Shown here: one piece after another, positions 7,350 through 16,200 of the stretch
How the letters are laid out: the number at the start of each line of letters is the position of its first letter
Numbering within the stretch: the stretch's first letter is position 1
NCBI GenBank assembly: GCA_902763335.1
Contig: CACWRR010000012.1
Coordinates: 1-40,610, forward strand
DNA: 40,610 bases
Direction of reading: 5' to 3'
Source: an uncultured Lachnospiraceae bacterium
Lineage (GTDB): Bacteria > Bacillota > Clostridia > Lachnospirales > Lachnospiraceae
Made by a program: the position numbers and the translations under genes
Notes under the pieces: generated by a model
The model's database searches: none
Told to the model about the DNA's origin: nothing
What the model saw: only the letters and a program-made list of their open reading frames with translations

Positions 7350-9143
7350 ATGGCTGAGTCAATGAAAGGACTTAAGAGAAGTCACAGATGTACAGAAGTA
7401 AGCAATGCAAATTTGGGAGAAACAGTAACAGTAATGGGATGGGTACAGAAGAGAAGAAATCTTGGAAGCCTTATATTTGTAGATTTGAGAGATCGTTCAG
7501 GAATATTACAGATAGTATTTGATGAAAAGGATGTTAAGGCAGAAGGATTTGCCAAGGCAGAAACTATAAGAAGTGAGTTTGTACTTGCAGTTGTCGGAAC
7601 AGTTGAAAAACGTGAAGGTGCGGTAAATGAGAACTTAAAGACAGGTGATATCGAAATCAGGGCAAAGGAATTAAGAATTCTGTCTGAAGCACTTACACCT
7701 CCATTTCCTATAGAAGACGGAACACCTACAAGAGATGAAATCAGATTAAAATACAGATACCTTGATTTGAGAAAACCACGTTTACAGAAAAATCTCAAAA
7801 TGAGAAGTGACGTTACAACTCTTGTCAGATCATTTATGGCTAAAGAAGGCTTTATAGAGATAGAGACACCTATGCTTACAAAGAGTACACCGGAGGGTGC
7901 AAGGGATTATCTTGTACCGAGCAGGGTGCATCCGGGCAATTTCTATGCTTTGCCACAGTCACCACAGATATTTAAACAGTTACTTATGTGTTCGGGATTT
8001 GACAGATATCTTCAGATTACAAAGTGTTTCAGGGATGAGGATCTGCGTGCAGACAGACAGCCTGAGTTTACACAGATAGATATGGAATTATCATTTGTAG
8101 ACATTGATGATGTGATGGATGTAAATGAGAGACTGTTAAAAACACTTTGGAAAGATATCCTCGGAGTGGATATAAAGACACCATTCCCTAGAATGACATG
8201 GCAGGAGGCAATGGACAGATTTGGTTCTGATAAACCGGATACAAGATTCGGAATGGAACTTAAGGATGTATCTGACATTGTTAAGGATTGTGGATTCGGT
8301 GTATTTACGGGAGCACTTGAAAATGGTGGCTCAGTAAGGGCAATTAATGCCAACGGACAGGGTTCAATGCCTAGAAAGAAGATTGATGCACTTGTAGATT
8401 TCGCAAAAGGTTACGGTGCAAAGGGACTGGCATATATTGCCATAAATGAAGACGGCTCATTTAAATCATCATTTGCAAAATTCATGACAGATGATGAAAT
8501 GAATAAGATTGTGGACAGACTTGAAGGAAAGCCGGGAGATTTATTACTTTTTGCGGCAGATAAGAATAAGATTGTATATGATGTACTTGGTGCGTTAAGA
8601 CTTGAGATAGCTAAAAATCTCGGAATACTTGATAAAAACACTTACAATTTCCTTTGGATAACAGAATTTCCACTTCTTGAGTATTCAGAGGAAGAGCAGA
8701 GATATGTGGCAATGCATCATCCGTTTACAATGCCTATGGAGGAGGATATCGAGCTTCTTGATACAAATCCGGGTGCAGCCCGTGCACAGGCATACGATAT
8801 CGTATTAAATGGTACAGAGCTTGGTGGAGGAAGTATAAGAATACATCAGGCAGACATTCAGGAAAAGATGTTTGACGTAATAGGATTATCTAAAGAAGTG
8901 GCAAATGAAAGATTTGGATTCCTTCTGACAGCATTTAAGTATGGTGTACCGCCTCACGCAGGACTTGCATATGGTCTTGACAGACTTGTTATGCATATGG
9001 TACAGGAAGATAACATAAGAGACGTTATCGCATTCCCTAAAGTAAAAGATGCGTCATGCCTTATGTCAGAAGCTCCAAATGTAGTTGATGATAAGCAGCT
9101 TGAGGAGTTGTGTATAAAAACTGTTGTTAATGAAGAGGATTAG
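7350..9143 (+). CDS. aspS: Aspartyl-tRNA synthetase
   Basis: Class II synthetase that charges tRNA-Asp. The 597-residue length and the inserted GAD domain (about 290-420) mark the bacterial type. Also visible are an N-terminal OB-fold anticodon-binding domain (GWVQKRRNLGSLIFVDLRDRSG near 31-52), motif 2 (FRDEDLRADRQPEFTQIDME) and motif 3 (GLAYGLDRL) near the C-terminus. The anticodon-domain loop reads RRNLGSL. This resembles the discriminating E. coli-type enzyme and not the RRDHGG form of non-discriminating AspRS, which suggests the cell does not rely on it to make Asp-tRNA-Asn. AAGGAAG precedes the ATG. It leads an operon with hflX, thyA and folA. Confidence 0.97.
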   Translation: MAESMKGLKRSHRCTEVSNANLGETVTVMGWVQKRRNLGSLIFVDLRDRSGILQIVFDEKDVKAEGFAKAETIRSEFVLAVVGTVEKREGAVNENLKTGDIEIRAKELRILSEALTPPFPIEDGTPTRDEIRLKYRYLDLRKPRLQKNLKMRSDVTTLVRSFMAKEGFIEIETPMLTKSTPEGARDYLVPSRVHPGNFYALPQSPQIFKQLLMCSGFDRYLQITKCFRDEDLRADRQPEFTQIDMELSFVDIDDVMDVNERLLKTLWKDILGVDIKTPFPRMTWQEAMDRFGSDKPDTRFGMELKDVSDIVKDCGFGVFTGALENGGSVRAINANGQGSMPRKKIDALVDFAKGYGAKGLAYIAINEDGSFKSSFAKFMTDDEMNKIVDRLEGKPGDLLLFAADKNKIVYDVLGALRLEIAKNLGILDKNTYNFLWITEFPLLEYSEEEQRYVAMHHPFTMPMEEDIELLDTNPGAARAQAYDIVLNGTELGGGSIRIHQADIQEKMFDVIGLSKEVANERFGFLLTAFKYGVPPHAGLAYGLDRLVMHMVQEDNIRDVIAFPKVKDASCLMSEAPNVVDDKQLEELCIKTVVNEED

Positions 9144-9146
9144 TTA

Positions 9147-10400
9147 ATGAATTCATTTGAAAATAAGCAGGAGCCGGAGAGACTTATACTTATTGGAGTA
9201 TGTGTAAACAATGGAAGAAATTTAAGTGAAACTGAGACAAGGGAATCTCTTGATGAGCTTGAGGAACTGATAAAGACGGCCGGTGGCATGGTAATCCACA
9301 AGGTCATTCAGAGCAGGGAGAAGATTCATCCTTCAACCTATATCGGAAAGGGAAAGATTGCCGAGGTGGCTGAGCTTGCAGCAGAGCTTGGTGCCACCGG
9401 AGTAGTCTGTGATGATGAATTGTCACCCGCACAGTTATCAAATCTTCAGCAGGAACTGGATATTAAAGTAATGGACAGAACACTTGTCATACTTGACATT
9501 TTTGCGGGCAGGGCAGTGACCAGAGAAGGTAAAATCCAGGTTGAGCTTGCCCAGTTAAGGTATAGGGCTACAAGGCTTGTGGGACTCAGAAGTTCATTAT
9601 CGCGTCTGGGAGGCGGAATAGGTACGAGAGGACCGGGAGAGAAGAAACTTGAGATTGACCGTAGACTTATAAGGGACCGTATATCTGTTTTAAAACGTGA
9701 AGTAGAGGATATGAAACAGCAGAGAGAGCTGGCAAGAAAAAACAGAGAAAAAAATCCTGTAACCGTGGTTGCCATTGTAGGGTATACAAATGCGGGAAAA
9801 TCCACATTTTTAAACAAACTTACATCGGCAGGCGTGCTGGAGGAGGATAAACTTTTTGCAACCCTTGACCCGACAACGAGAAACTATAAGCTTGAGAGCG
9901 GACAGGAGATACTTCTTACTGATACAGTCGGATTTATCAGAAAACTGCCACACCACCTTATAGATGCATTCAGGAGTACACTTGAGGAAGCGAAATATTC
10001 GGACATAATAATTCATATGGTGGACAGTTCAAATCCACAGATGGAAGCACATATGAAGACTGTATATGAGACACTTGATAATCTCGGAGTTGGAGATAAG
10101 CCGGTAATCACCGTGTTTAATAAGCAGGATAAGCTTGAAGATGAAGGTGCAATATTCAGGGATTCAAGAGCGGATTATCTGGTGAATGCTTCCATAAAAC
10201 AGGGAAAAGGAATAGATAAAATACTTCAGGATGTTGAGGAGATAATCAGAAACAGCAAAAAGTATATTGCAAAAACATTTTCTTATAATGACGCAGGAAA
10301 GATTCAGTATATAAGAAAATATGGCGAACTTTTAAAGGAAGAATATACAGAAGATGGCATATATGTAGAGGCGTACGTTCCGGCGGAAATGTCATTATAA
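9147..10400 (+). CDS. hflX: GTPase HflX
   Basis: Ribosome-associated GTPase that splits stalled or hibernating ribosomes under stress. The 417-residue protein has the HflX N-terminal nucleotide-binding domain with the conserved STYIGKGK, GGGIGTRGPGEKKLE and DRR motifs (about 63-172). The GTPase domain follows: G1 GYTNAGKST at 212-220, G3 DTVGF and G4 NKQD. A C-terminal extension of about 50 residues is present. It starts 3 bases after the aspS stop, with AGAGGA inside the aspS end as its ribosome binding site, so it is co-transcribed with aspS. Confidence 0.95.
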   Translation: MNSFENKQEPERLILIGVCVNNGRNLSETETRESLDELEELIKTAGGMVIHKVIQSREKIHPSTYIGKGKIAEVAELAAELGATGVVCDDELSPAQLSNLQQELDIKVMDRTLVILDIFAGRAVTREGKIQVELAQLRYRATRLVGLRSSLSRLGGGIGTRGPGEKKLEIDRRLIRDRISVLKREVEDMKQQRELARKNREKNPVTVVAIVGYTNAGKSTFLNKLTSAGVLEEDKLFATLDPTTRNYKLESGQEILLTDTVGFIRKLPHHLIDAFRSTLEEAKYSDIIIHMVDSSNPQMEAHMKTVYETLDNLGVGDKPVITVFNKQDKLEDEGAIFRDSRADYLVNASIKQGKGIDKILQDVEEIIRNSKKYIAKTFSYNDAGKIQYIRKYGELLKEEYTEDGIYVEAYVPAEMSL

Positions 10401-10416
10401 AACAGGAGAACAGACA

Positions 10417-11247
10417 ATGAGTTATGCAGACAAAGTATTTGTAAATATGTGTCAGGATATTATAGACAACGGATATAGCACAGAGGGTGAGAAGGTAAGA
10501 CCAAAATGGGAAGATGGCGAGTACGCATACACCATAAAACGTTTTGGTGTTGTAAACCGATACGATTTATCAAAGGAATTTCCGGCATTGACATTGAGAA
10601 GAACAGCCATAAAGAGCTGTACTGATGAAATGTTATGGATATGGCAGAAAAAGTCAAATAACGTTAATGAGTTAAACAGCCATATCTGGGATGCATGGGC
10701 AGATGAAAACGGTTCTATCGGTAAGGCATACGGATATCAGCTTGGAATAAAACATCAGTACAAAGAAGGTCTTATGGATCAGGTTGACCGTGTGTTATTT
10801 GATTTAAAAAATAATCCTTATAGCAGAAGAATCATGACTAATATTTATGTGCATCAGGATCTTCACGAGATGAATCTTTATCCGTGTGCGTACAGTATGA
10901 CGTTTAATGTGACGGGAGACAGACTTAATGCCATATTAAATCAGAGATCACAGGATATTCTGACGGCTAATAACTGGAATGTGGTTCAGTATGCCGTACT
11001 GCTGCATATGATGGCACAGGTGAGCGGATTTAAGGCAGGAGAGCTGGTTCATGTTATAGCTGATGCACACATATATGACAGACATATTCCGCTGGTTAAG
11101 GAACTGATAAGCAGGGAGCAGCACGAGGCACCGACATTCTGGCTGAATCCTGATGTCAAGAACTTTTATGATTTTACCGTTGATGATGTCAGACTTGACA
11201 ATTATGTGACGGGACCCCAGATAAAGAATATACCTGTAGCAGTATAG
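10417..11247 (+). CDS. thyA: Thymidylate synthase (divergent ThyA)
   Basis: Methylates dUMP to dTMP using methylene-tetrahydrofolate. The 276-residue product aligns along its length with ThyA: nucleophile C157 (YPCAYSM), QRSQDIL with R177 and D180, N188, and DAHIYDRH with H218 and Y220. Odd point: the residue after the catalytic cysteine, His in E. coli (PCH), is Ala here, and the following QFYV is replaced by SMTFNV. The folate/nucleotide loop VFLGLPFN reads ILTANNWN. It therefore belongs to a divergent branch, but every main nucleotide-binding residue I could check is kept. AGGAG precedes the start. It is followed 18 bases later by folA, its normal metabolic partner. Confidence 0.9.
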   Translation: MSYADKVFVNMCQDIIDNGYSTEGEKVRPKWEDGEYAYTIKRFGVVNRYDLSKEFPALTLRRTAIKSCTDEMLWIWQKKSNNVNELNSHIWDAWADENGSIGKAYGYQLGIKHQYKEGLMDQVDRVLFDLKNNPYSRRIMTNIYVHQDLHEMNLYPCAYSMTFNVTGDRLNAILNQRSQDILTANNWNVVQYAVLLHMMAQVSGFKAGELVHVIADAHIYDRHIPLVKELISREQHEAPTFWLNPDVKNFYDFTVDDVRLDNYVTGPQIKNIPVAV

Positions 11248-11265
11248 AATGAAGGAGAGAAACGG

Positions 11266-11754
11266 ATGAAATTAATAGTTGCGGTGGACAGAAACTGGGC
11301 GATAGGAAATGAGGGAAAGCTACTGGCATCCATACCGGAGGACATGAAATTTTTCAGAACAACAACAACGGGAAATGTGGTTGTAATGGGCAGAAAAACT
11401 TTAGAATCATTTCCGGGAAAGAGACCATTGAAGAACCGTGTCAATATTGTACTTACAAGAGATGAAGGATACACAGCGGATGGAGCGGTTATTGTACACG
11501 ATATAGAGGAACTTTTAGCAAAGCTTGAAGATTATTCTGATAAAGAGATATATGTTATCGGCGGAGGTACAATATATAATCAGCTTTTAAAATATTGTGA
11601 TACTGCACTTGTCACATATATTGACGATGAGTTTAAAGCAGATACTTATTTTCCGAATCTTGATAAGGATGAATCGTGGAAGATGGCTGATTCAGGCGAA
11701 AGAAAAGAGCATGAAGGAACTGTATATTATTTCAGACGTTATGACAAAATGTGA
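11266..11754 (+). CDS. folA: Dihydrofolate reductase
   Basis: Regenerates tetrahydrofolate from the dihydrofolate made by ThyA. The 162-residue protein shows the N-terminal VDRNWAIGNEGKLL stretch, D26 as the active-site acid (SIPEDM, equal to D27 of E. coli), VVMGRKTLESFPGKRPLKNR and YVIGGGTIYNQLL. Odd point: the near-universal Trp of the M20 loop (W22 in E. coli, LPWHLP in many Gram-positives) is Ala21, in the run LLASIP. AAGGAGAG lies just upstream. It is the last gene of the aspS operon, before a strong terminator. Confidence 0.92.
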   Translation: MKLIVAVDRNWAIGNEGKLLASIPEDMKFFRTTTTGNVVVMGRKTLESFPGKRPLKNRVNIVLTRDEGYTADGAVIVHDIEELLAKLEDYSDKEIYVIGGGTIYNQLLKYCDTALVTYIDDEFKADTYFPNLDKDESWKMADSGERKEHEGTVYYFRRYDKM

Positions 11755-11781
11755 ATAATAAACTCTCTGACGGCATATGTT
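11753..11781 (+). promoter_or_regulatory. Candidate sporulation (sigma-E-like) promoter inside the terminator
   Basis: GAATAAT (11753-11759), a 14-base spacer and CATATGTT (11774-11781) resemble the known sigma-E pattern (KMATATT, about 14, CATACAMT). The -35 matches 6 of 7 and the -10 keeps CATA and the final T. Transcription would start in the loop of the folA terminator and omit its 5' arm. This is inference: the match is partial, and sporulation control is expected mainly because of the SleC-like product. Confidence 0.35.
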
Positions 11782-11811
11782 TATATAAAAATGCTGTCAG
11801 GGAGTTTTTTT
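11761..11811 (+). terminator. folA operon terminator, also carrying the next gene's Shine-Dalgarno
   Basis: AACTCTCTGACGGCAT (11761-11776) pairs with ATGCTGTCAGGGAGTT (11791-11806) over 16 bp with two G-U-type pairs, followed by a run of T to 11811. GGGAG in the 3' arm lies 7 bases before the next start codon (11812), so one sequence serves as terminator stem and ribosome binding site. Confidence 0.92.
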
Positions 11812-13053
11812 ATGGATCAGAATCTTATAGATAGCGGTAACCTTCAGATAAATGTTACAGGGCAGGATAACAGACCGATAAGAAATGCAACAGTGTCCAT
11901 TTCATATACAGGTGAGCCGGGGAGCATGGTGGAACAGGGAAATACGGATGCATCAGGGCAGCTTCTTGAAAGGGGATTAAAGACACCTCCTATAGAATGG
12001 AGCCTTGATCAGAACAATATAAATCAGCCATATGCAGAATACACTCTGAATGTTCAGGCGGAGGGGTATGAGCCGTTTAATGTGTCGGGAGTAGAACTTT
12101 TAGCGGACACAACATCAGTTCAGAATATAAATATGACACCCGTTGCACCCGGAGAAGAGGGAAGTAATGTGGTGATACCGGCGCATACTCTTTATGGAGA
12201 GTATCCTGAGAAGATACCTGAGAGTGAGATAAAGCCGGTAAATGAAAGTGGTGAGATAGTTTTAAGCCGTGTGGTCGTTCCGGAATATGTTATAGTTCAT
12301 GACGGTGCACCGTCAGACAGTACGGCAAAGGATTATTATGTTACCTACAGAGATTACATTAAAAATGTGGCATCCAGTGAAATATATGCGACATGGCCGG
12401 AACAGACCATAATAGCAAATGTACTTGCAATTATGTCATTTACGTTGAACCGGGTATATACTGAGTGGTACAGAAATAAGGGATATGATTTTACTATTAC
12501 GTCATCCACTGCATTTGACCATAAATGGATATATGACAGAAACATTTTTGATACAATTTCACTGGTGGTTGACAATATATTTGACCAGTATTTATCAAGG
12601 CCAAATGTAAAACAGCCGATTCTTACCCAGTATTGTGACGGAAACAGAGTAAAGTGTCCGAACTGGATGAGCCAGTGGGGGTCTAAGAGTCTTGGTGAAA
12701 ACGGATATTCGGCAATAGATATACTGAGAAACTATTACGGAAGCAGTATATACATAAATACGGCAGAACAGATATCAGGTATACCGGCATCATGGCCGGG
12801 ATATGACCTTGATATAGGCAGCAGCGGAAGCAAGGTAAGGCAGTTACAGGAGCAGCTTAACAGGATTGCAGAAGTATATACGGCGATTCCTACAGTCGTC
12901 ACAGATGGAATATATGGAGAGGCAACAAAGGATGCTGTAACAGAATTTCAGCGAATTTTCGGGCTGCCACAGACCGGAATCACAGACTTTAGGACCTGGT
13001 ATAAAATATCACAGATATATGTTGGAATAACGAGAATTGCAGAATTAAATTAA
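11812..13053 (+). CDS. SleC-like spore cortex-lytic protein (SpoIID core plus peptidoglycan-binding domain)
   Basis: Probable peptidoglycan-cleaving protein of the SleC type, 413 residues. Order: an N-terminal carboxypeptidase-regulatory/Cna-B-like beta domain (about 8-115, VTGQDNRPIRNATVSI...GYEPFNVSG); a SpoIID/LytB-like core (about 150-330) with NVASSEIYATWPEQ, where E190 matches the conserved glutamate, and the LTQYCDGNR...CPNWMSQWGS stretch; then a PG_binding_1 domain (about 336-405) with GSKVRQLQEQLN and YGEATKDAVTEFQ. There is no signal peptide, as expected for a protein made in the mother cell and deposited in the spore. ATG 11812 is chosen because GGGAG lies 7 bases upstream; ATG 11791 lies inside the terminator stem. 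The family is known to degrade cortex during clostridial germination. No Csp activating protease gene is nearby. Confidence 0.82.
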   Translation: MDQNLIDSGNLQINVTGQDNRPIRNATVSISYTGEPGSMVEQGNTDASGQLLERGLKTPPIEWSLDQNNINQPYAEYTLNVQAEGYEPFNVSGVELLADTTSVQNINMTPVAPGEEGSNVVIPAHTLYGEYPEKIPESEIKPVNESGEIVLSRVVVPEYVIVHDGAPSDSTAKDYYVTYRDYIKNVASSEIYATWPEQTIIANVLAIMSFTLNRVYTEWYRNKGYDFTITSSTAFDHKWIYDRNIFDTISLVVDNIFDQYLSRPNVKQPILTQYCDGNRVKCPNWMSQWGSKSLGENGYSAIDILRNYYGSSIYINTAEQISGIPASWPGYDLDIGSSGSKVRQLQEQLNRIAEVYTAIPTVVTDGIYGEATKDAVTEFQRIFGLPQTGITDFRTWYKISQIYVGITRIAELN

Positions 13054-13056
13054 TAT

Positions 13057-13115
13057 AAATTCCACTTAAAGCAGGAACAGTAAATATCATAACCGGCTTT
13101 AAGTGGAATTTTTTT
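13057..13115 (+). terminator. Terminator after the SleC-like gene
   Basis: AAATTCCACTTAAAGC (13057-13072) pairs perfectly over 16 bp with GCTTTAAGTGGAATTT (13096-13111) and is followed by further T residues. Confidence 0.92.
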
Positions 13116-13127
13116 GTAAAAAGCCAC

Positions 13128-13156
13128 TTGACACAATAAGAGACATGCTATAATAT
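13128..13156 (+). promoter_or_regulatory. Promoter of the BspA/Ig-like surface gene
   Basis: A perfect TTGACA (13128-13133) is followed by TATAAT (13149-13154, spacer 15) or TAATAT (13151-13156, spacer 17). The leader to the start codon is about 110 bases and contains a short translatable reading frame. Confidence 0.75.
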
Positions 13157-13199
13157 AAACAATGTGACACATAATACATCAAAAAGAGACAAAGAGGTG

Positions 13200-13223
13200 A
13201 TGCATATGTTTGCGGACAGTTGA
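13200..13223 (+). CDS. Possible leader micro-ORF (7 codons)
   Basis: Within the leader of the large surface-protein gene, AGAGG (13193-13197) precedes ATG 13200 and in-frame ATG 13206, reading MHMFADS or MFADS and then TGA. The 8-base spacing to ATG 13206 is ideal. The peptide has no recognisable regulatory residues, so it may be a chance start or a leader controlling the next gene. Confidence 0.3.
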   Translation: MHMFADS

Positions 13224-13268
13224 TAACAGATTTAAGAGTTTATTAATAATGGGAAAGAGAGGAATTGA

Positions 13269-16200
13269 ATGGAGAAAATTAAAAAAATCATAGCAGTTAT
13301 TCTGATAACTGCAATAACATTTACAGGAGTAGATGTTTCTACGGTAAAGGCATCAGTTTTAAGTTCGGGAAAGTTAAATACTGCCGGAACGATTAACTGG
13401 GAGATAACATCAGATGGAGTTCTTACGATAAGTGGTTCAGGAACACCGAAAAGTTATTCATCTGCGGTTGATCTTCCGTGGAATGCATACAGGGAAAAGA
13501 TTAAGAAGGTGCAGATTAACACGGATACCACGGGAGTGAAAAATATGTCATTCTGGTTTTCGGGATGTAAGAATCTTACATATATAAACCGTTTTCCGGA
13601 TAATGTTGAAAATATAAAATATACGTTTCGCGGATGTACCTCATTGGAAAAAGTTCCGCAAATACCTTTCACGGTAGTAAATATGAAGGCAACATTTGAC
13701 GGATGCACGGCATTAAAGTATCTTCCTGAATATGAGGCATATTGTGTATCAAACTGGTCGTATACATATAGGAACTGCTCATCACTGGAGTTTGCATTTG
13801 TGCCTGTATCATATCCTGTTACAAGTATAAAAAGCATGTTTCAGGGATGTACTAATCTGAATGCCATAGTTATATTTAACGGATGTATCCAGCTTAAGAA
13901 AGAAGAATGTACGGATTTATTTACTGATGCAGCTACGGCAAAAGGAAAAGAGATTAATCTGTTCGGACTTGACTATTCAGAATCCGGGGTGAGAAATCTT
14001 CTTGATGCAGAATACGGTAAGGTTACATACAGAGGTGCCATAAAGTCAGGGACAAATTCATATGGTGTAAGTAGTGATGGAAAAACGGGATTTGCCTACG
14101 CAAATGATACAAAATATATGTGCATATCGGGGAACGGAAAAACTGCCATTTCTTCTTTGCTTGAGAAGTTTACCGGGCAGACGGATGTGAGATATATAAA
14201 TATCAGCAGTGGAATAACAGAACTGCCGGACAATGCATTTAAAGGTTTTTATTCTCTTAAGAACATAAATCTGCCGTCAGGGTTGAAAGGTATAGGAAAC
14301 GGAGCATTCAGGGAATGTGCAGCGTTAGAGCATGTTATTCTTCCGGCAGAACTGGAGAAAATAGGTGATGAAGCTTTTTATGGCTGTAGTGGTATGGACA
14401 GTATGTATATACCTGAAAATATAAAGAGTATTGGAAAAGATGTATTTAAAGGAGTGAGTAGTGATTTTTATCTGGAATGCAGGGCTGACAGTGTCATGGT
14501 GCAGCAGTATGCGTATGAGAACGGAATAGTATGCAGATATCCGAAGGCAATCAGTATCACATACAGGGGAAATGTTACGGAAGGATGCAAAATTGATGAG
14601 AATAGTTTTGAAAGTATAAAACTTGTGTACAGTGACGGAACAAAAGTGGACATACCATTTGAAAATCTGGTTATAGATGAGTATGAAATTATGGCGGGAG
14701 ATAATGTCATTACAGCTCATTATGGAGATTTTACAACCACATTTAATGTCACAGGTGCAGAAAAGTCTATTGTAGGTCTCACGGCAGTGTATGACAATGA
14801 GAGTGAACCGTGTATTGAGGGCGGAAGTATTGATACCAGTTCCATAGCCGTTATAGCAGAATACGACAATAATACAAAGAAGTATCTTAAATATGGTGGA
14901 ATAACAGGTGAGGAAGGAACAATATCAGATGCAGGATATTATACAATAGACAGTTACAGTCTGGTTATATCAAAGGATGGAAGTGAAAATAAGATTACCA
15001 TAAGAGCCGGAGTGACAGGAGGCTCACCTGTATCAAAAACCACAACATTAGATATACCGGCTGTCAAAAAAAGTGTTATCGGACTTTCGGCATCATACAT
15101 CGGAGGAGAAATAGTAGAAGGTATGGGATTGAACGTTGATAACATAGTTGCTTTTGTAAATTTTAATAATGGTACGAAAGAAAGAGTGTTGTTTAGTGGG
15201 GAATATAATAAATATGGTCTTGATATAAACACAAATTATATTATTCAGGATGAAAAAGTGGATAATTCAGATGATTTTCCTATATCCGGTGAATATAAAT
15301 ATTCCATAGATGCATACGAGATAAGGAAAGGGGATAACAGGATATCCGTCTGGTGCAGTAACATGTCTGCATCATTTAGCGTTACAGGTATTGATAAGTC
15401 CCAGACAGGTATAACGGCAACATATAATGGAAATGTGATAGAAGATGCTGAACTTGATATGGATAAGCTGGATGTTTATGTTACATATAATAATGGAACT
15501 ATAGAACAGATAGCTGATAAGTCTGTGATATCACTGGCTGAAAATTATGTGATAAAGCAGGGAGATAATTATGTAGATGTAATATATACGGATATGTATA
15601 CATCAAAACAGTACCGGTGCAGCGTGTATGTAAAGGGTGTGGAGAAAACACCTGTAAAGATAACGAATGTTATACCGGTGAGAACTGATATAGTAGAAGG
15701 AGAAAGATACAGTGAAATTGAATATAATCTAACAGTTTTGTATGACAATGGTAAAGAGTATGATGTGATAATGAAATATAACATGGCAGGTTATGTTAAA
15801 GCAGGTATAAATAAGATAAAGGTAAATTACAGAGAACTTGAGTATGAAGCAGAGTTTAATGCAGAGGAATTTGTTCCGGTAATAGTTACATCTGTGGGAA
15901 CAGAAGCACCGGATAAGCTTGAAAAGGGTATGGGAATTATGCTATCCGTAACCTCAAACTCACAGGCTGCACTTGAAGGAAAGGAAATAAACTGGAGCAG
16001 CAGTAATACGAATGTGGTAAAAGTGTCAGGGACAGGAATGGTCACAGCGGTAAATTACGGGGAGGCGGATATAACAGCTACCGTAAACGGCAGAAATGCG
16101 GTGTACCATGTCGAAGTGCCTATTCCCGAAATAGTAGGAATAGATGCCGTGTATACAAAAAGGGTTCTGGAAGATACAGAGCTTGATGTAAATGATTTGA

